Shown here: positions 26,832 through 35,265 of the stretch, piece after piece
How the letters are laid out: every line of letters starts with the position of its first letter
How positions within the stretch are numbered: position 1 is the stretch's first letter
From: an uncultured Clostridia bacterium
GTDB taxonomy: Bacteria > Bacillota > Clostridia > Oscillospirales > Acutalibacteraceae
Length of the DNA: 39,311 nt
Assembly: GCA_946531445.1 (NCBI GenBank)
Contig: CAMNAP010000008.1
Coordinates: 1 to 39,311, forward strand
Reading direction: 5' to 3'
Made by a program: the position numbers and the translations under genes
Notes under the pieces: model-generated
What the model was told of the DNA's origin: nothing
What the model saw: the letters and a program-made list of their open reading frames with translations, nothing else
Database searches by the model: none

Positions 26832-27701
26832 TTAACTTAATATGAATAACGCAACGCAGTATGTAAGCGGAAGCGTAAACATTGATGAATCAAATCTGTC
26901 CATAACGCCGCCGTGACCCGGAAAGATTTTTCCGAAGTCCTTAACGTCAAAATTACGTTTGAGAACAGAGGATGAGAGGTCGCCCATCATACCGAGAAGC
27001 TGGATAAACGGGCTTGCGCAGAGAAGAACTATGGTCATAGTCTTATCAAGCGGCTTTCCTGCAAAGTGATTGTACAGTAAAAGCGCAACCACGTTGAAAA
27101 TGAAGCCGACTATAATTCCGCCAACCGCACCCTCGTAGGTTTTTTTCGGTGAAATATTCGGCGACATTTTATGCTTGCCGATTGCCATACCCGTAAGCTG
27201 AGCGCCCATATCCGTTGCCATTGCACAGATAAGCGCGTAAAAGATGAGATAAACGCCGAGCTGGGTATGATAGCCGTTAATGTCGCGAAGTCGTACAAAC
27301 ATTGAAAACGCATAAGGAACAAATACTGTTGCAACAACAGTTATTGCAACGTCCTCAAATTTTGTATTCTTATAATCCTTAAGCATTGCAAGAAAGTATG
27401 CAATGACAAGACCGATAACGTAAACCGTCATAGGAACGTAGTTTACTACGCCGTCCCAGTATTCAGCAGACACAAACGGCTCAAGCACTGTTTTGGTGCT
27501 GAAAAACGGGATAACAAAGGCAACTATATCGCCCGCTATAAGAAGAAATTTGTTTTTGATTTTTGCGCATTTCATAATCTCGTCAGCCGCTATTGCCGAG
27601 AACACCGACACAACAACAACGAGAAGCGGAGTATAAACCTGCCATACTACAAAAAACAGCAAAGCGAGAAGCGAACACGCAGTAATAACTCTTGTTTTCA
27701 T
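26832..27701 (-). CDS. cdsA: Phosphatidate cytidylyltransferase CdsA
   Basis: About 289 residues from the ATG at 27701; GGAGG sits inside the last codons of uppS. A longer in-frame start at 27740 would overlap uppS. It has about eight hydrophobic segments. The family signature is intact near the C terminus: LKRNFDVKDFGKIFPGHGG followed by VMDRFDS, with SPKKTYEGAVGG before it. It makes CDP-diacylglycerol from phosphatidate and CTP for phospholipid synthesis. It lies 7 bases after uppS, the usual pairing. Confidence 0.95.
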   Translation of the reverse strand: MKTRVITACSLLALLFFVVWQVYTPLLVVVVSVFSAIAADEIMKCAKIKNKFLLIAGDIVAFVIPFFSTKTVLEPFVSAEYWDGVVNYVPMTVYVIGLVIAYFLAMLKDYKNTKFEDVAITVVATVFVPYAFSMFVRLRDINGYHTQLGVYLIFYALICAMATDMGAQLTGMAIGKHKMSPNISPKKTYEGAVGGIIVGFIFNVVALLLYNHFAGKPLDKTMTIVLLCASPFIQLLGMMGDLSSSVLKRNFDVKDFGKIFPGHGGVMDRFDSSMFTLPLTYCVALFILS

Positions 27702-27708
27702 AATCTGT

Positions 27709-28431
27709 TTAACCTCCAAAGCGGCGATTCCGCTTTTCAAATTCTCTCAGCGCCGAATACAAATCGGCTTTTTTAAAGTCAGGCCACAAAACATCGCTGT
27801 ACCAGAATTCACTGTAAGCAGCCTGCCATAAAAGGAAGTTTGAAAGCCTTTCCTCGCCTGACGGTCTTATTATCAGGTCGCACTCGGGATATGTATAAAT
27901 ACTGTCTGATATATCCTTTTCGCTGATTTTAGTTTTACCCTCAGCGATGAGCTTGTTTACGGCGCTTACAATTTCCTGACGTCCGCCGTAATTAATTGCA
28001 AGGTAAACGGTTGTTCCCGTATGTGAAGCGGTGTCCTCCTCTGCCTCGTCCATAAGGTCGAGCAGCTCCTGAGATATTCCGTCTCTCTCGCCGATAAACT
28101 TAATCTTATTGTTTCCCGCTTTGACAAAATCACGCTTAGCTTCAAGAAGATAATCCTTAAAGAGCGCCATAATAGCGTCTACCTCAGTTTTGGGGCGCTT
28201 CCAGTTTTCCGTTGAAAAAGCGTAGAACGTTACGTATTTTATACCGAGGTCAGCGCACTCCTGCGAGATTACTCTGAACACCTCTGCACCGACCTTGTGC
28301 CCTGCAGTTCGTGGCAGTCCGCGCTTTTTTGCCCAGCGGCCGTTTCCGTCCATAATTATGCCGAGGTGCTCGGGAAGCACCTCAAAGCTTATGTCCTCGC
28401 TCGTTTCACTTTTTTTAGAAAATAAAGCCAT
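27709..28431 (-). CDS. uppS: Undecaprenyl diphosphate synthase UppS
   Basis: 240 residues. The cis-prenyltransferase motifs are complete: HLGIIMDGNGRWAKKRGLPR with the catalytic Asp, GHKVGAEVFRVI, TFYAFSTENWKRP, and the C-terminal IIRPSGEERLSNFLLWQ and YSEFWYSDVLWPDF. It builds the C55 lipid carrier for peptidoglycan and wall polymers from isopentenyl diphosphate, linking the MEP genes of this unit to wall synthesis. AAGGAG lies 9 bases before the ATG. Confidence 0.96.
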   Translation of the reverse strand: MALFSKKSETSEDISFEVLPEHLGIIMDGNGRWAKKRGLPRTAGHKVGAEVFRVISQECADLGIKYVTFYAFSTENWKRPKTEVDAIMALFKDYLLEAKRDFVKAGNNKIKFIGERDGISQELLDLMDEAEEDTASHTGTTVYLAINYGGRQEIVSAVNKLIAEGKTKISEKDISDSIYTYPECDLIIRPSGEERLSNFLLWQAAYSEFWYSDVLWPDFKKADLYSALREFEKRNRRFGG

Positions 28432-28450
28432 ATTTCATACTCCTTAGTGC

Positions 28451-28490
28451 AACGAAAGCGGAGCAGTATTGCTCCGCATTAAACTTCGTT
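28451..28490 (-). repeat. Hairpin between frr and uppS
   Basis: An inner stem of 8 bp GCGGAGCA / TGCTCCGC (28458-28465 with 28470-28477) lies inside an outer AACGAA / TTCGTT pairing (28451-28456 with 28485-28490). There is no T-tract on the minus strand, so it is more likely an mRNA processing or stability element than a terminator. Confidence 0.5.
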
Positions 28491-28492
28491 CG

Positions 28493-29047
28493 TCAGATAG
28501 AAAGAACTTCCTGCTCCTTCTTTTTGCTCATATCCTCAACCTGCTTGATGTAGCTGTCGGTAATATTCTGAATTTCCTTTTCGCCGTCCTTAAGGTCGTC
28601 CTCTGTGATTTCGTTATTCTTCTTAAGTTTCTTAACGTCATCCATAGCGTCACGGCGGATATTTCTGATTGCTACCTTAGCTTCCTCGCCTCTTTTGCTT
28701 ACGTCTTTAACAAGAGTCTTTCTGTGTTCCTCTGTAAGCTGAGGGAATGTAAGACGGATAACCTTGCCGTCGTTTTGCGGGTTGATTCCGATATCAGCCA
28801 TATTGATAGCCTTTTCAATATCCTTGAGGATTGACGTATCGTAAGGCTGAACGGTAAGAAGTCTCGGCTCGGGAACTGAAATTCCTGCAAGCTGATTGAG
28901 CGGAGTAGGAGTTCCGTAATACTCAACTGTTACGTTGTTGAGGATTTTCGGGTTTGCTCTTCCTGCTCTGATTGTCTGAAAATCTCTGTCAAGAGAGTCA
29001 AGTGCTTTTTCCATTCTTTCTTTAGTTTTAGCAAATACTTTATCCAT
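28493..29047 (-). CDS. frr: Ribosome recycling factor
   Basis: 184 residues, normal length. Helical domain I begins with KERMEKALDSLDRDFQTIRAGRANPKIL, and domain II has VEYYGTPTPLNQLAGISVPEPRLL. The C-terminal helices include FPQLTEEHRKTLVKDVSKRGEEAKVAIRN (two parts of one conserved run). It splits post-termination ribosomes together with EF-G. AAGGAG precedes the ATG, 23 bases after the pyrH stop. Confidence 0.97.
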   Translation of the reverse strand: MDKVFAKTKERMEKALDSLDRDFQTIRAGRANPKILNNVTVEYYGTPTPLNQLAGISVPEPRLLTVQPYDTSILKDIEKAINMADIGINPQNDGKVIRLTFPQLTEEHRKTLVKDVSKRGEEAKVAIRNIRRDAMDDVKKLKKNNEITEDDLKDGEKEIQNITDSYIKQVEDMSKKKEQEVLSI

Positions 29048-29070
29048 AAAAATTACTCCTTTATATAAAT

Positions 29071-29778
29071 TTAATTTTTAACTGTTGTTCCTATGCTCTC
29101 GCCGTTTACAACTCTGAGAATATTATCGGGGTCGTTAAGGTTGAAAACGATAATAGGCATATCGTTATCCTTACAAAGCGAGAACGCCGTTGAATCCATA
29201 ACCTTGAGGTCGCGAACGATTACATCGTGGAAGGAAACATCGTCAAACTTAACCGCGTCGTCAAACTTGTTGGGGTCCTTGTCGTAAACGCCGTCAACAT
29301 TTGTTGCTTTGAGAAGAGCGTCGGCGTTAATCTCAACGCTTCTGAGCGCCGCCGCAGTATCTGTTGAGAAGAACGGAGAGCCCGTTCCGCAGCCGAAAAT
29401 TACTATTCTTCCCTTTTCAAAATGGCGGATAGCCTTGTTTCTGATGTAGGGCTCTGCTATCTGACGCATTTCAATTGCCGTCTGAACTCTTACGTCGCAA
29501 CCGAGTTGTTCGAGCGCGTCGCAAAGAGCGAGCGAGTTCATAGCCGTTGCAAGCATACCGATATGGTCAGCTCTTGTTCTGTCCATATGCTCGCTTGTTC
29601 TTCCTCTCCAGAAGTTTCCGCCGCCGACAACTATGCCGACCTCTACGCCTGCGTCGGCAACCTTTTTAACCGATTCGCAAATTGAAAGAACGGTATCGTT
29701 ATCAATACCCTTTCCTGCAGCGCCTGCGAGCACCTCGCCCGAAAGCTTGAGGAGAATTCTGTTATACTTAACACCCAT
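29071..29778 (-). CDS. pyrH: UMP kinase PyrH
   Basis: About 235 residues from the ATG at 29778, which has GGAGG 8 bases upstream; an ATG at 29793 overlaps that binding site and is less likely. It is an amino-acid-kinase fold enzyme: [63 protein letters not shown] and [13 protein letters not shown]. It phosphorylates UMP to UDP in pyrimidine synthesis. It is the first gene of a unit that runs through frr, uppS, cdsA, dxr, rseP and ispG to polC. Confidence 0.96.
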   Translation of the reverse strand: MGVKYNRILLKLSGEVLAGAAGKGIDNDTVLSICESVKKVADAGVEVGIVVGGGNFWRGRTSEHMDRTRADHIGMLATAMNSLALCDALEQLGCDVRVQTAIEMRQIAEPYIRNKAIRHFEKGRIVIFGCGTGSPFFSTDTAAALRSVEINADALLKATNVDGVYDKDPNKFDDAVKFDDVSFHDVIVRDLKVMDSTAFSLCKDNDMPIIVFNLNDPDNILRVVNGESIGTTVKN

Positions 29779-29807
29779 TGGTATTACCTCCATAAATTAT
29801 TATATAT

Positions 29808-29836
29808 ATAATAATATAATTTACCAAAGAAGTAAA
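29808..29836 (-). promoter_or_regulatory. Putative promoter of the pyrH-frr-uppS-...-polC unit
   Basis: On the minus strand TTTACT (29831-29836), 17-base spacer, TATTAT (29808-29813). The region is very AT-rich, so the exact boxes are uncertain, but a promoter is expected because the strong tsf terminator lies just upstream. Confidence 0.5.
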
Positions 29837-29869
29837 GTATATTAATAAAAAAAGAAGTTACAAAACGGT

Positions 29870-29900
29870 AAAAAAAACGGGAGAGCAAATGCTCTCCCGT
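29870..29900 (-). terminator. Rho-independent terminator after tsf
   Basis: An 11-bp perfect stem (29877-29887 with 29890-29900), loop of 2 bases, followed on the minus strand by eight Ts. It separates rpsB-tsf from the pyrH unit. Confidence 0.92.
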
Positions 29901-29914
29901 AATTCAGTATGTGA

Positions 29915-31030
29915 CTATCCGTTAATCTGCTTTGCGATTTCCTCTGCAAAATTCTCTTCTCTCTTCTCAAGGCCTTCGCCCTTCATCATTCTGATGTAGC
30001 CGTTAACCTTGATGTCAGTTCCGAGTGCCTTAGCAACTGAATCTACATAGCCCTGTACTGAGCCCTGGAATAAGTCGCCGCGAACAAAATCCTGCTCTAA
30101 TAAGCATACTTCCTTAATCTGCTTTGAAAGTCTGCCCTGTACAAGTCCGCTGAAAATCTTGTTGTCAACGATTTCAGCCTTGTGAGATACAGCGATAGCT
30201 GCAAGAGCCTCAAAAGCTTCCTTTGAGATGAAGTTTGTGAAGTTCTTTCTCTGCTTGTTGTCAAGACCGTTGTAGATATTTGAATCGTCGTCGCTCCACT
30301 TCTTGCTTTCAATAGCTTCTTTGATGAGGCCTGAAAGAATCGGAATCGGGAGAGAGTCAGCCTTATTAAGCGCGCTGTCAACTGTGATTGACTTCATCTT
30401 AGCAAGCTCTTCGTCAGAGATGTCAGCCTTGCTGAGATATTCGGGGTTCATAGCTGCAATCTGCATAGCGATGTTCTTACCCATAGCGATAAACTCAGGG
30501 TCGGAAGCCTTTGCCTCGTCAGCTACGTCAAAGCCAACCATAACGCCTACTGAGCCGCCTGCGTGGATGTATGTTGAAACAATGCCTTCCATTCTTTCAA
30601 AACGGCGGATTTTCATATTCTCGCCGATTGAAAGTACGAGGTCGTTAAGAGTTTCTGTTACAGTTCTGTCTGTGCCGTTGAACTTCTCTTCCTTAAGAGC
30701 CTCAACGTCTGCAGGGTCAGTTGCAAGGATAGTTTTAGCTACGCCCTCAACAAAGCCCATAAACTTTTCGTTCTTTGCTACGAAGTCAGTTTCTGAGTTA
30801 ACCTCAACTACAACGCCCTTCTTTGTTTCGTTGTCAAAGTAAGGAAGAACAACACCCTCGGCTGCAATTCTTGAAGCCTTCTTCTGAGCTGCTGCAAGAC
30901 CTCTTTCACGAAGATACTCGATAGCCTTGTCCATATCGCCGTCAGCCTCAACGAGAGCCTTTTTACATTCCATCATACCAACGCCTGTCTTTTCACGAAG
31001 CGCCTTTACGTCTTTAGCTGTAAATGCCAT
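29915..31030 (-). CDS. tsf: Elongation factor Ts with an extra internal segment
   Basis: 371 residues against about 290-305 for most Firmicutes. The N-terminal UBA-like part (FTAKDVKALREKTGVGMMEC) and the core EVNSETDFVAKN and SYIHAGGSVGV-like motif (here TYIHAGGSVGV) are normal, and the C-terminal SKQIKEVCLLEQDFVRGD is normal. Between them, residues about 213-290 form an insertion rich in charged and aromatic residues where other EF-Ts proteins have a short linker near the coiled-coil subdomain. The protein exchanges GDP for GTP on EF-Tu. AGGAGG precedes the ATG, and rpsB lies upstream with a palindrome between them. Confidence 0.95.
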   Translation of the reverse strand: MAFTAKDVKALREKTGVGMMECKKALVEADGDMDKAIEYLRERGLAAAQKKASRIAAEGVVLPYFDNETKKGVVVEVNSETDFVAKNEKFMGFVEGVAKTILATDPADVEALKEEKFNGTDRTVTETLNDLVLSIGENMKIRRFERMEGIVSTYIHAGGSVGVMVGFDVADEAKASDPEFIAMGKNIAMQIAAMNPEYLSKADISDEELAKMKSITVDSALNKADSLPIPILSGLIKEAIESKKWSDDDSNIYNGLDNKQRKNFTNFISKEAFEALAAIAVSHKAEIVDNKIFSGLVQGRLSKQIKEVCLLEQDFVRGDLFQGSVQGYVDSVAKALGTDIKVNGYIRMMKGEGLEKREENFAEEIAKQING

Positions 31031-31059
31031 AATAATTTCCTCCTAAAATATCTTTAAAC

Positions 31060-31078
31060 GGGCGACCACAGGTCGCCC
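31060..31078 (-). repeat. Palindrome between rpsB and tsf (REP-like candidate)
   Basis: GGGCGACC / GGTCGCCC (31060-31067 with 31071-31078) forms a perfect 8-bp stem with a 3-base loop; on the minus strand it is preceded by TTGTAG and followed by GTTTAAAG, so it lacks a terminator T-tract. The form TGTAGGGGCGACC...GGTCGCCC resembles dispersed extragenic palindromes I recall from gut clostridia; this is from memory and no second copy is in this window. Confidence 0.5.
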
Positions 31079-31090
31079 CTACAATTACAA

Positions 31091-31849
31091 TTATTCTGCG
31101 TCCTCAGCCTCGTCAGCCTCTGCTTTTTCCTCTGCTGCCTCAGCCTCAGCTGCTTCAGCGTCTGCGCCGTCTCTTCCCTCAATAACAGCGTCAGCCATTG
31201 CGCCCGCAATAAGCTTTACGGCACGGATAGCGTCGTCGTTTCCGGGGATAACGTAGTCAATTTCGTCGGGGTCACAGTTTGTATCAACGATAGCTACGAT
31301 AGGTAAACCGAGCTTCATAGCCTCTGATACAGCGATTCTTTCTTTTCTCGGGTCTACGATAAACATAGCCTCGGGAACCTTTCTCATTTCTGTGATACCG
31401 CCGAGATACTTTTCAAGCTTTTCAATTTCAAGCTCAAGGCCTGCTACTTCCTTCTTGGGAAGGAGGTCAAATGTTCCGTCCTCCTGCATCTTCTTGAGCT
31501 GTGCAAGACGGGCAACTCTGCCTCTGATGGTCTTGAAGTTTGTAAGCATACCGCCAAGCCATCTTGCGTTTACGTAAGGCATACCGCAACGGATAGCCTC
31601 TTCCTTAACAGATTCCTGAGCCTGCTTCTTTGTACCTACAAAGATAATGCTGCCGCCCTCTGCTGCAAGGTCGTGTACGAAAGCGTAAGCCTCATCAAGC
31701 TTCTTAACTGTCTTCTGAAGGTCGATGATATAGATGCCGTTACGCTCTGTGAAGATGTATTCAGCCATTTTGGGGTTCCATCTTCTTGTCTGGTGTCCGA
31801 AGTGAACACCTGCTTCTAAAAGCTGTTTCATTGAAACTACATTTGCCAT
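31091..31849 (-). CDS. rpsB: 30S ribosomal protein S2
   Basis: About 252 residues from the ATG at 31849, which has AGGAGG 7 bases upstream; the frame is open for 54 more codons upstream, but that stretch is the leader RNA. Motifs are [57 protein letters not shown] and [22 protein letters not shown]. It ends in a low-complexity Ala/Glu/Asp tail of about 30 residues. It binds the head of the small subunit. It is the first gene of the rpsB-tsf unit, with a promoter at 31983-32011. Confidence 0.97.
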   Translation of the reverse strand: MANVVSMKQLLEAGVHFGHQTRRWNPKMAEYIFTERNGIYIIDLQKTVKKLDEAYAFVHDLAAEGGSIIFVGTKKQAQESVKEEAIRCGMPYVNARWLGGMLTNFKTIRGRVARLAQLKKMQEDGTFDLLPKKEVAGLELEIEKLEKYLGGITEMRKVPEAMFIVDPRKERIAVSEAMKLGLPIVAIVDTNCDPDEIDYVIPGNDDAIRAVKLIAGAMADAVIEGRDGADAEAAEAEAAEEKAEADEAEDAE

Positions 31850-31867
31850 TTTTATTTCCTCCTTTAA

Positions 31868-31945
31868 GGTTAATTCCTCCACATTCTCAATGGCAAAGAC
31901 CGTTAAAAATTCACCTATGGTCTTAAAGAATATGTGAGTTTTACA
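31868..31945 (-). promoter_or_regulatory. Structured rpsB leader RNA (candidate autoregulatory element)
   Basis: Between promoter and ribosome binding site the minus-strand RNA can fold into an outer stem (31927-31936 with 31880-31887, one bulged base), an internal loop, and a 6-bp inner stem AAGACC / GGTCTT (31919-31924 with 31896-31901). The fold ends 10-20 bases before the AGGAGG. Leaders of this kind often bind their own ribosomal protein; the link to S2 is inferred. Confidence 0.5.
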
Positions 31946-31982
31946 CGCAAAAGTATATAAATATGCCTTTTCGTGCTGTAAT

Positions 31983-32011
31983 ATAATATCACATAGCAAT
32001 TCAAATTGCAA
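31983..32011 (-). promoter_or_regulatory. Promoter of rpsB-tsf
   Basis: On the minus strand TTGCAA (32006-32011), 17-base spacer, TATTAT (31983-31988). It gives a leader of roughly 125 bases before the rpsB ATG. Confidence 0.75.
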
Positions 32012-32021
32012 GGATTATTTT

Positions 32022-32058
32022 AAAAAACCGGAGCGGATAAAAATCCGCTCCGAAAAAA
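32022..32058 (-). terminator. Rho-independent terminator after the LRR exoprotein gene
   Basis: A 10-bp perfect stem (32029-32038 with 32043-32052) with a 4-base loop, followed on the minus strand by GGTTTTTT. It sits directly after the stop codon at 32059. Confidence 0.88.
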
Positions 32059-33396
32059 TTATTTAACTTTTATTTTGTATGTCTTTGACCAGTTTGAATA
32101 AACCGTCTTGTTTCCCTCTTTTCTGTACGCTCTTATACGGACGTAATATCTCTTTTTTGATTTGAGCTTTTTGACGGTCTTTTTAAGCGTTGAATTCTTC
32201 TTGATTTTTACGGTTTTCTTTTTTGAGAAATTCTTTTTTAGTGAATACTGAATTATATATCCTGTTGCGTTGGTATTTTTAGTCCAATTGAATACAAACG
32301 ATTTTTTCTTTGCGGTGAGCTTTTTCTTTTTAACAGGAGCAAGAACAAGCTTTGCAACCTCCTTTTGCGGTGTAAGTATTTCGCCGCAGACAGAGCATTT
32401 TTCACCCTTTGTTTTTCCGCTTTCAAAATATGTTGCAGGAACTGCCGCGAGCGTTTCGGGAGTATGACCGAGAGGTGCTGTTTCTTCCTTAAAGGTTTCG
32501 CCGCAGACTGTGCAGACGTATTCGGAAATTCCGCCTTCGGTACAAGTCGGCGGCACAATTACGGTTTCCTCGTCGCCCTTTGTATGTGTTTCACAGGGCT
32601 CGGGCTCGGTTTGAAAGTGCTTTTCGGCATTTATAAAATAGGAATTGCTTACGTCTGAAACTGTTACGTTCTGCCAGTTTTCCTCAGTTGAAAGATAGTA
32701 AACATCCTTAAGCGACGCGGCGCTGTCAAAGGCTTTATCCTTAACCGATTTAAGCGATTCGGGAAGAGTGATTTCCTTAAGCTGACAGCCGAAAAAAGCG
32801 CCCTCACAAATGTCTTCTGCTCCGTCGGGGACTTTATAAGCTTCAGCCTCCAATCCCTGCGGATATCTCAAAAGTTGAGTTTTTTCTTTATTAAACAGCA
32901 CGCCGTCTTCAGAAGAGTAGTTTTCATTTTCGTCGCTTACGGTAATTTCGGTTAAACGCGAACAGCCCGAAATCATATCATTGTTAAAAGCAGTAATGCT
33001 TTTACCGATATAAATACTGCGCAGAAGCGTACAGTTCATAAAGGCGTTATCACCGATAGTTTCAATTGAATCGGTAAGGTGTATTTTTTCGGCAGAACAC
33101 TCAAAAAACGCCGCCGTTCCGATAGCTGTAACTGTTGACGGGATATGGTATTCAGTAATTGAATTATTCTGAAAAAAGGCAAAATCGGCAATTTCGCTGA
33201 CGTTTTTTCCGTTAATCTGAGTAGGTATGTAAACGTCTATATCTTCGCCCGAATAACTTTTTATTACAACGGTTGAATCGCTTTTATCCTCACATTCAAA
33301 GCCGTTATAATCGTAGGCAAAAGCGCCAAACGGAGCGCTAAGCAACGCGCAGAAAAGCATTGAAAGTGAAAGTACAATACAAAGTGCTTTTTTCAT
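32059..33396 (-). CDS. Secreted BspA-like leucine-rich-repeat protein
   Basis: 445 residues. A signal peptide (MKKALCIVLSLSMLF, cleavage likely after AFA at residue 27) leads into LRR_5-type repeats at about 60-235: ADFAFFQNNSITEYHIPSTV, GTAAFFEC, GDNAFMNC, EGAFFGC and DKAFDSAASLKDVY. Residues about 280-345 contain two CxxC pairs (CTVCGE at 295-298 and CSVCGE at 334-337), a small module often repeated in clostridial exoproteins. A very basic fibronectin III-like domain ends the protein (SFVFNWTKNTNATGYIIQY, then YYVRIRAYRKEG). It is probably exported and binds surfaces, host proteins or glycans; the ligand is unknown. GAGGT precedes the ATG. It is transcribed alone from 33436-33464 and ends at a strong terminator. 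Confidence 0.88.
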   Translation of the reverse strand: MKKALCIVLSLSMLFCALLSAPFGAFAYDYNGFECEDKSDSTVVIKSYSGEDIDVYIPTQINGKNVSEIADFAFFQNNSITEYHIPSTVTAIGTAAFFECSAEKIHLTDSIETIGDNAFMNCTLLRSIYIGKSITAFNNDMISGCSRLTEITVSDENENYSSEDGVLFNKEKTQLLRYPQGLEAEAYKVPDGAEDICEGAFFGCQLKEITLPESLKSVKDKAFDSAASLKDVYYLSTEENWQNVTVSDVSNSYFINAEKHFQTEPEPCETHTKGDEETVIVPPTCTEGGISEYVCTVCGETFKEETAPLGHTPETLAAVPATYFESGKTKGEKCSVCGEILTPQKEVAKLVLAPVKKKKLTAKKKSFVFNWTKNTNATGYIIQYSLKKNFSKKKTVKIKKNSTLKKTVKKLKSKKRYYVRIRAYRKEGNKTVYSNWSKTYKIKVK

Positions 33397-33435
33397 ATTA
33401 TTACCTCAATTTAGCAATTGTTATTTTCCGCCTAT

Positions 33436-33464
33436 ATTTTAGCACATTAAAAAAATATTATCAA
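33436..33464 (-). promoter_or_regulatory. Promoter of the LRR exoprotein gene
   Basis: On the minus strand TTGATA (33459-33464), 17-base spacer, TAAAAT (33436-33441), about 40 bases before the ATG. It is divergent from the plus-strand promoter at 33498-33526. Confidence 0.7.
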
Positions 33465-33497
33465 CAGTTAAATATTAGTTACAAAGATAATAATTTA

Positions 33498-33526
33498 TTG
33501 ATTTAATTATTTATATCTGTTATAAT
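33498..33526 (+). promoter_or_regulatory. Promoter of the plus-strand unit (solute-binding protein to tatD)
   Basis: TTGATT (33498-33503), 17-base spacer, perfect TATAAT (33521-33526), 32 bases before the ATG at 33559. Confidence 0.72.
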
Positions 33527-33558
33527 ATTTTGCAACGATTGTCAGAGAAGGCATATTT

Positions 33559-35265
33559 ATGAAGAATACTATTAAAAACATATTCTGTATTTTTTTGTGC
33601 GCTGTTTTTGTAGCAACGCTTTTTTCGGCGTGCAGCGACAGCGTAAAAAAAATAGATTTTATATACCCGTTTTCGGCAGATATAAACAGCTATGACCCGC
33701 AGATTGCCGAAACGGCTGACGAGTTTCTTATTATTGAAAACACATTTGAGGGACTTATAAGAATTGACGACGACGGCACGGTAAAAAAAGGCTGCGCCGA
33801 TTCGTGGGATATAAGCAAGGACGGTCTTACATACACCTTTAAAATCAAGGAGGGACTTAAGTGGGACATAAGCCTTGACAAATATAAGGAAGGAACAAAG
33901 AAGGGCGAATATAAAGACAAGCGGCTCAGAAGGCTCAAAAAGGAATTTAACCCCGACATTACGGCAAACGATTTTGTTTTTGCGCTGAGAAGAGCCGTTA
34001 TGCCTCAGACAGACTCAAAGCTATTCCCTTCTGTTTCGGTAATAAAAAACGCTGTTGATATTCATTCGGGAAAGATGAACGTTAATCAGCTTGGCGTTAC
34101 CGCTAAGGACGAGCACACGCTTGTAATCAGCCTCAGCTCGCCCGACAGCAACTTTCTTCAGACGCTTACTACAAGCATTGCAATGCCGTGTAACGAGGAA
34201 TTCTTCAACGAGTGCAAGGGCAGATACGGAATAAGCGAGGAATACACGCTTTTCAACGGTCAGTTTTACGTTGACCAGATTCTTCAGGAATCGTATCTTC
34301 TTAAAAAGAATAAAAACTACAAGGGCGAATTTCCCGCAAAGGGCGACGAGCTCACCCTAAAAATAGTTAAGGACGAGGACAGAAACGATTCCAAAAAGAG
34401 CGTAACTGCAAGGCTTGAAAGCGGATACTATGACGCGGCGTTTATTTCCGGAAGCGAAAGCGAAAAGCTCAAAAAGGCTAAAGGAATAAACTATGTTCCC
34501 TATCAGGATACAACATGGTTTCTTATGCTCAACACCAAAAACGAGCTGTTCCAGAGCAAGTATATAAGAAAGGCGCTTTGTCTTGGAATGGCGCGTCCCG
34601 AAAAGCCTGAGAAAAGATATCTTTCAGACAGCAGAAGCGTTATTCCCTCCTCCTGCACAGTTGAGGGTAAGAGCGTCGCTGATACGATAGGGCCGATTGC
34701 ACCCCTGCCCGACAGCAACGAGAGTATTAAGCTGTGGAATAAAGGGATTAAGATTTTAGACATAACTGAAATAAGCTTTACAATAATTACAACGCCCGAG
34801 GCAGAAAACGTTCTCAAGGCGCATCTTCAGGGAATTCAAAGCGGAATTTCAACCGTTACAAAAACTGAAAAGGGCGACACAATTTCGTATTCCATAAAGG
34901 TTGAGGTTCACGAAGAGAACGAGCTTTTAAGTCTGCTCAGAACGGGAAGCTACGACGCGGCGTTTTATCCGTACAAATCGGTTTCAACCTCGGCTGAAGC
35001 GTTCCTTAAAGGCTTCTCTTCAGCTAACAGAACGGGATTTGACTCAAAGATGTTTGACGCAGCAATCCTCAAGGCTGAAAAGGCTAAATCGTCTGACGAG
35101 GAACTCGCTTTCTTAAAGCAGGCGGAGGTTGAGCTTGTTAACACATACAGCATATTCCCTCTTCTCAGCGAAACGAGTTACTACGCTTCAGCACGCGGAG
35201 TCTCTGACATTCAGTTCCACGCGGGAAGCGGAAGGGTGAGCTTTGTAAATGCAAAAAGAAAGTAA
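33559..35265 (+). CDS. Lipoprotein of the family 5 extracellular solute-binding proteins (OppA-like)
   Basis: 568 residues. A lipoprotein signal (hydrophobic core, then LFSAC with the lipidated Cys at 25) places it on the outer face of the membrane. The body matches oligopeptide-binding proteins: DPQIAETADEFLIIENTFEGL, SWDISKDGLTYTFKIKEGLKW, ITANDFVFALRRAV, the DTTWFLMLNTK segment and YIRKALCLGMAR. The binding pocket may hold peptides, but family 5 also includes sugar and nickel binders, so the ligand is unknown. There are no ABC permease or ATPase genes nearby, so it is an orphan that must use a transporter encoded elsewhere or act as a sensor. AGAAGG precedes the ATG. Its last 17 bases overlap the VanZ-like gene. 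Confidence 0.86.
   Translation: MKNTIKNIFCIFLCAVFVATLFSACSDSVKKIDFIYPFSADINSYDPQIAETADEFLIIENTFEGLIRIDDDGTVKKGCADSWDISKDGLTYTFKIKEGLKWDISLDKYKEGTKKGEYKDKRLRRLKKEFNPDITANDFVFALRRAVMPQTDSKLFPSVSVIKNAVDIHSGKMNVNQLGVTAKDEHTLVISLSSPDSNFLQTLTTSIAMPCNEEFFNECKGRYGISEEYTLFNGQFYVDQILQESYLLKKNKNYKGEFPAKGDELTLKIVKDEDRNDSKKSVTARLESGYYDAAFISGSESEKLKKAKGINYVPYQDTTWFLMLNTKNELFQSKYIRKALCLGMARPEKPEKRYLSDSRSVIPSSCTVEGKSVADTIGPIAPLPDSNESIKLWNKGIKILDITEISFTIITTPEAENVLKAHLQGIQSGISTVTKTEKGDTISYSIKVEVHEENELLSLLRTGSYDAAFYPYKSVSTSAEAFLKGFSSANRTGFDSKMFDAAILKAEKAKSSDEELAFLKQAEVELVNTYSIFPLLSETSYYASARGVSDIQFHAGSGRVSFVNAKRK

Noticed and set aside
28451..28490. Hairpin between frr and uppS as a terminator
   Set aside because: No run of Ts follows on the minus strand, and frr and uppS are normally co-transcribed, so it is listed only as a hairpin.
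31850..32011. N-terminal extension of ribosomal protein S2
   Set aside because: The frame is open upstream, but it covers the promoter and leader, and the ATG at 31849 has an ideal AGGAGG and gives the conserved S2 N terminus.
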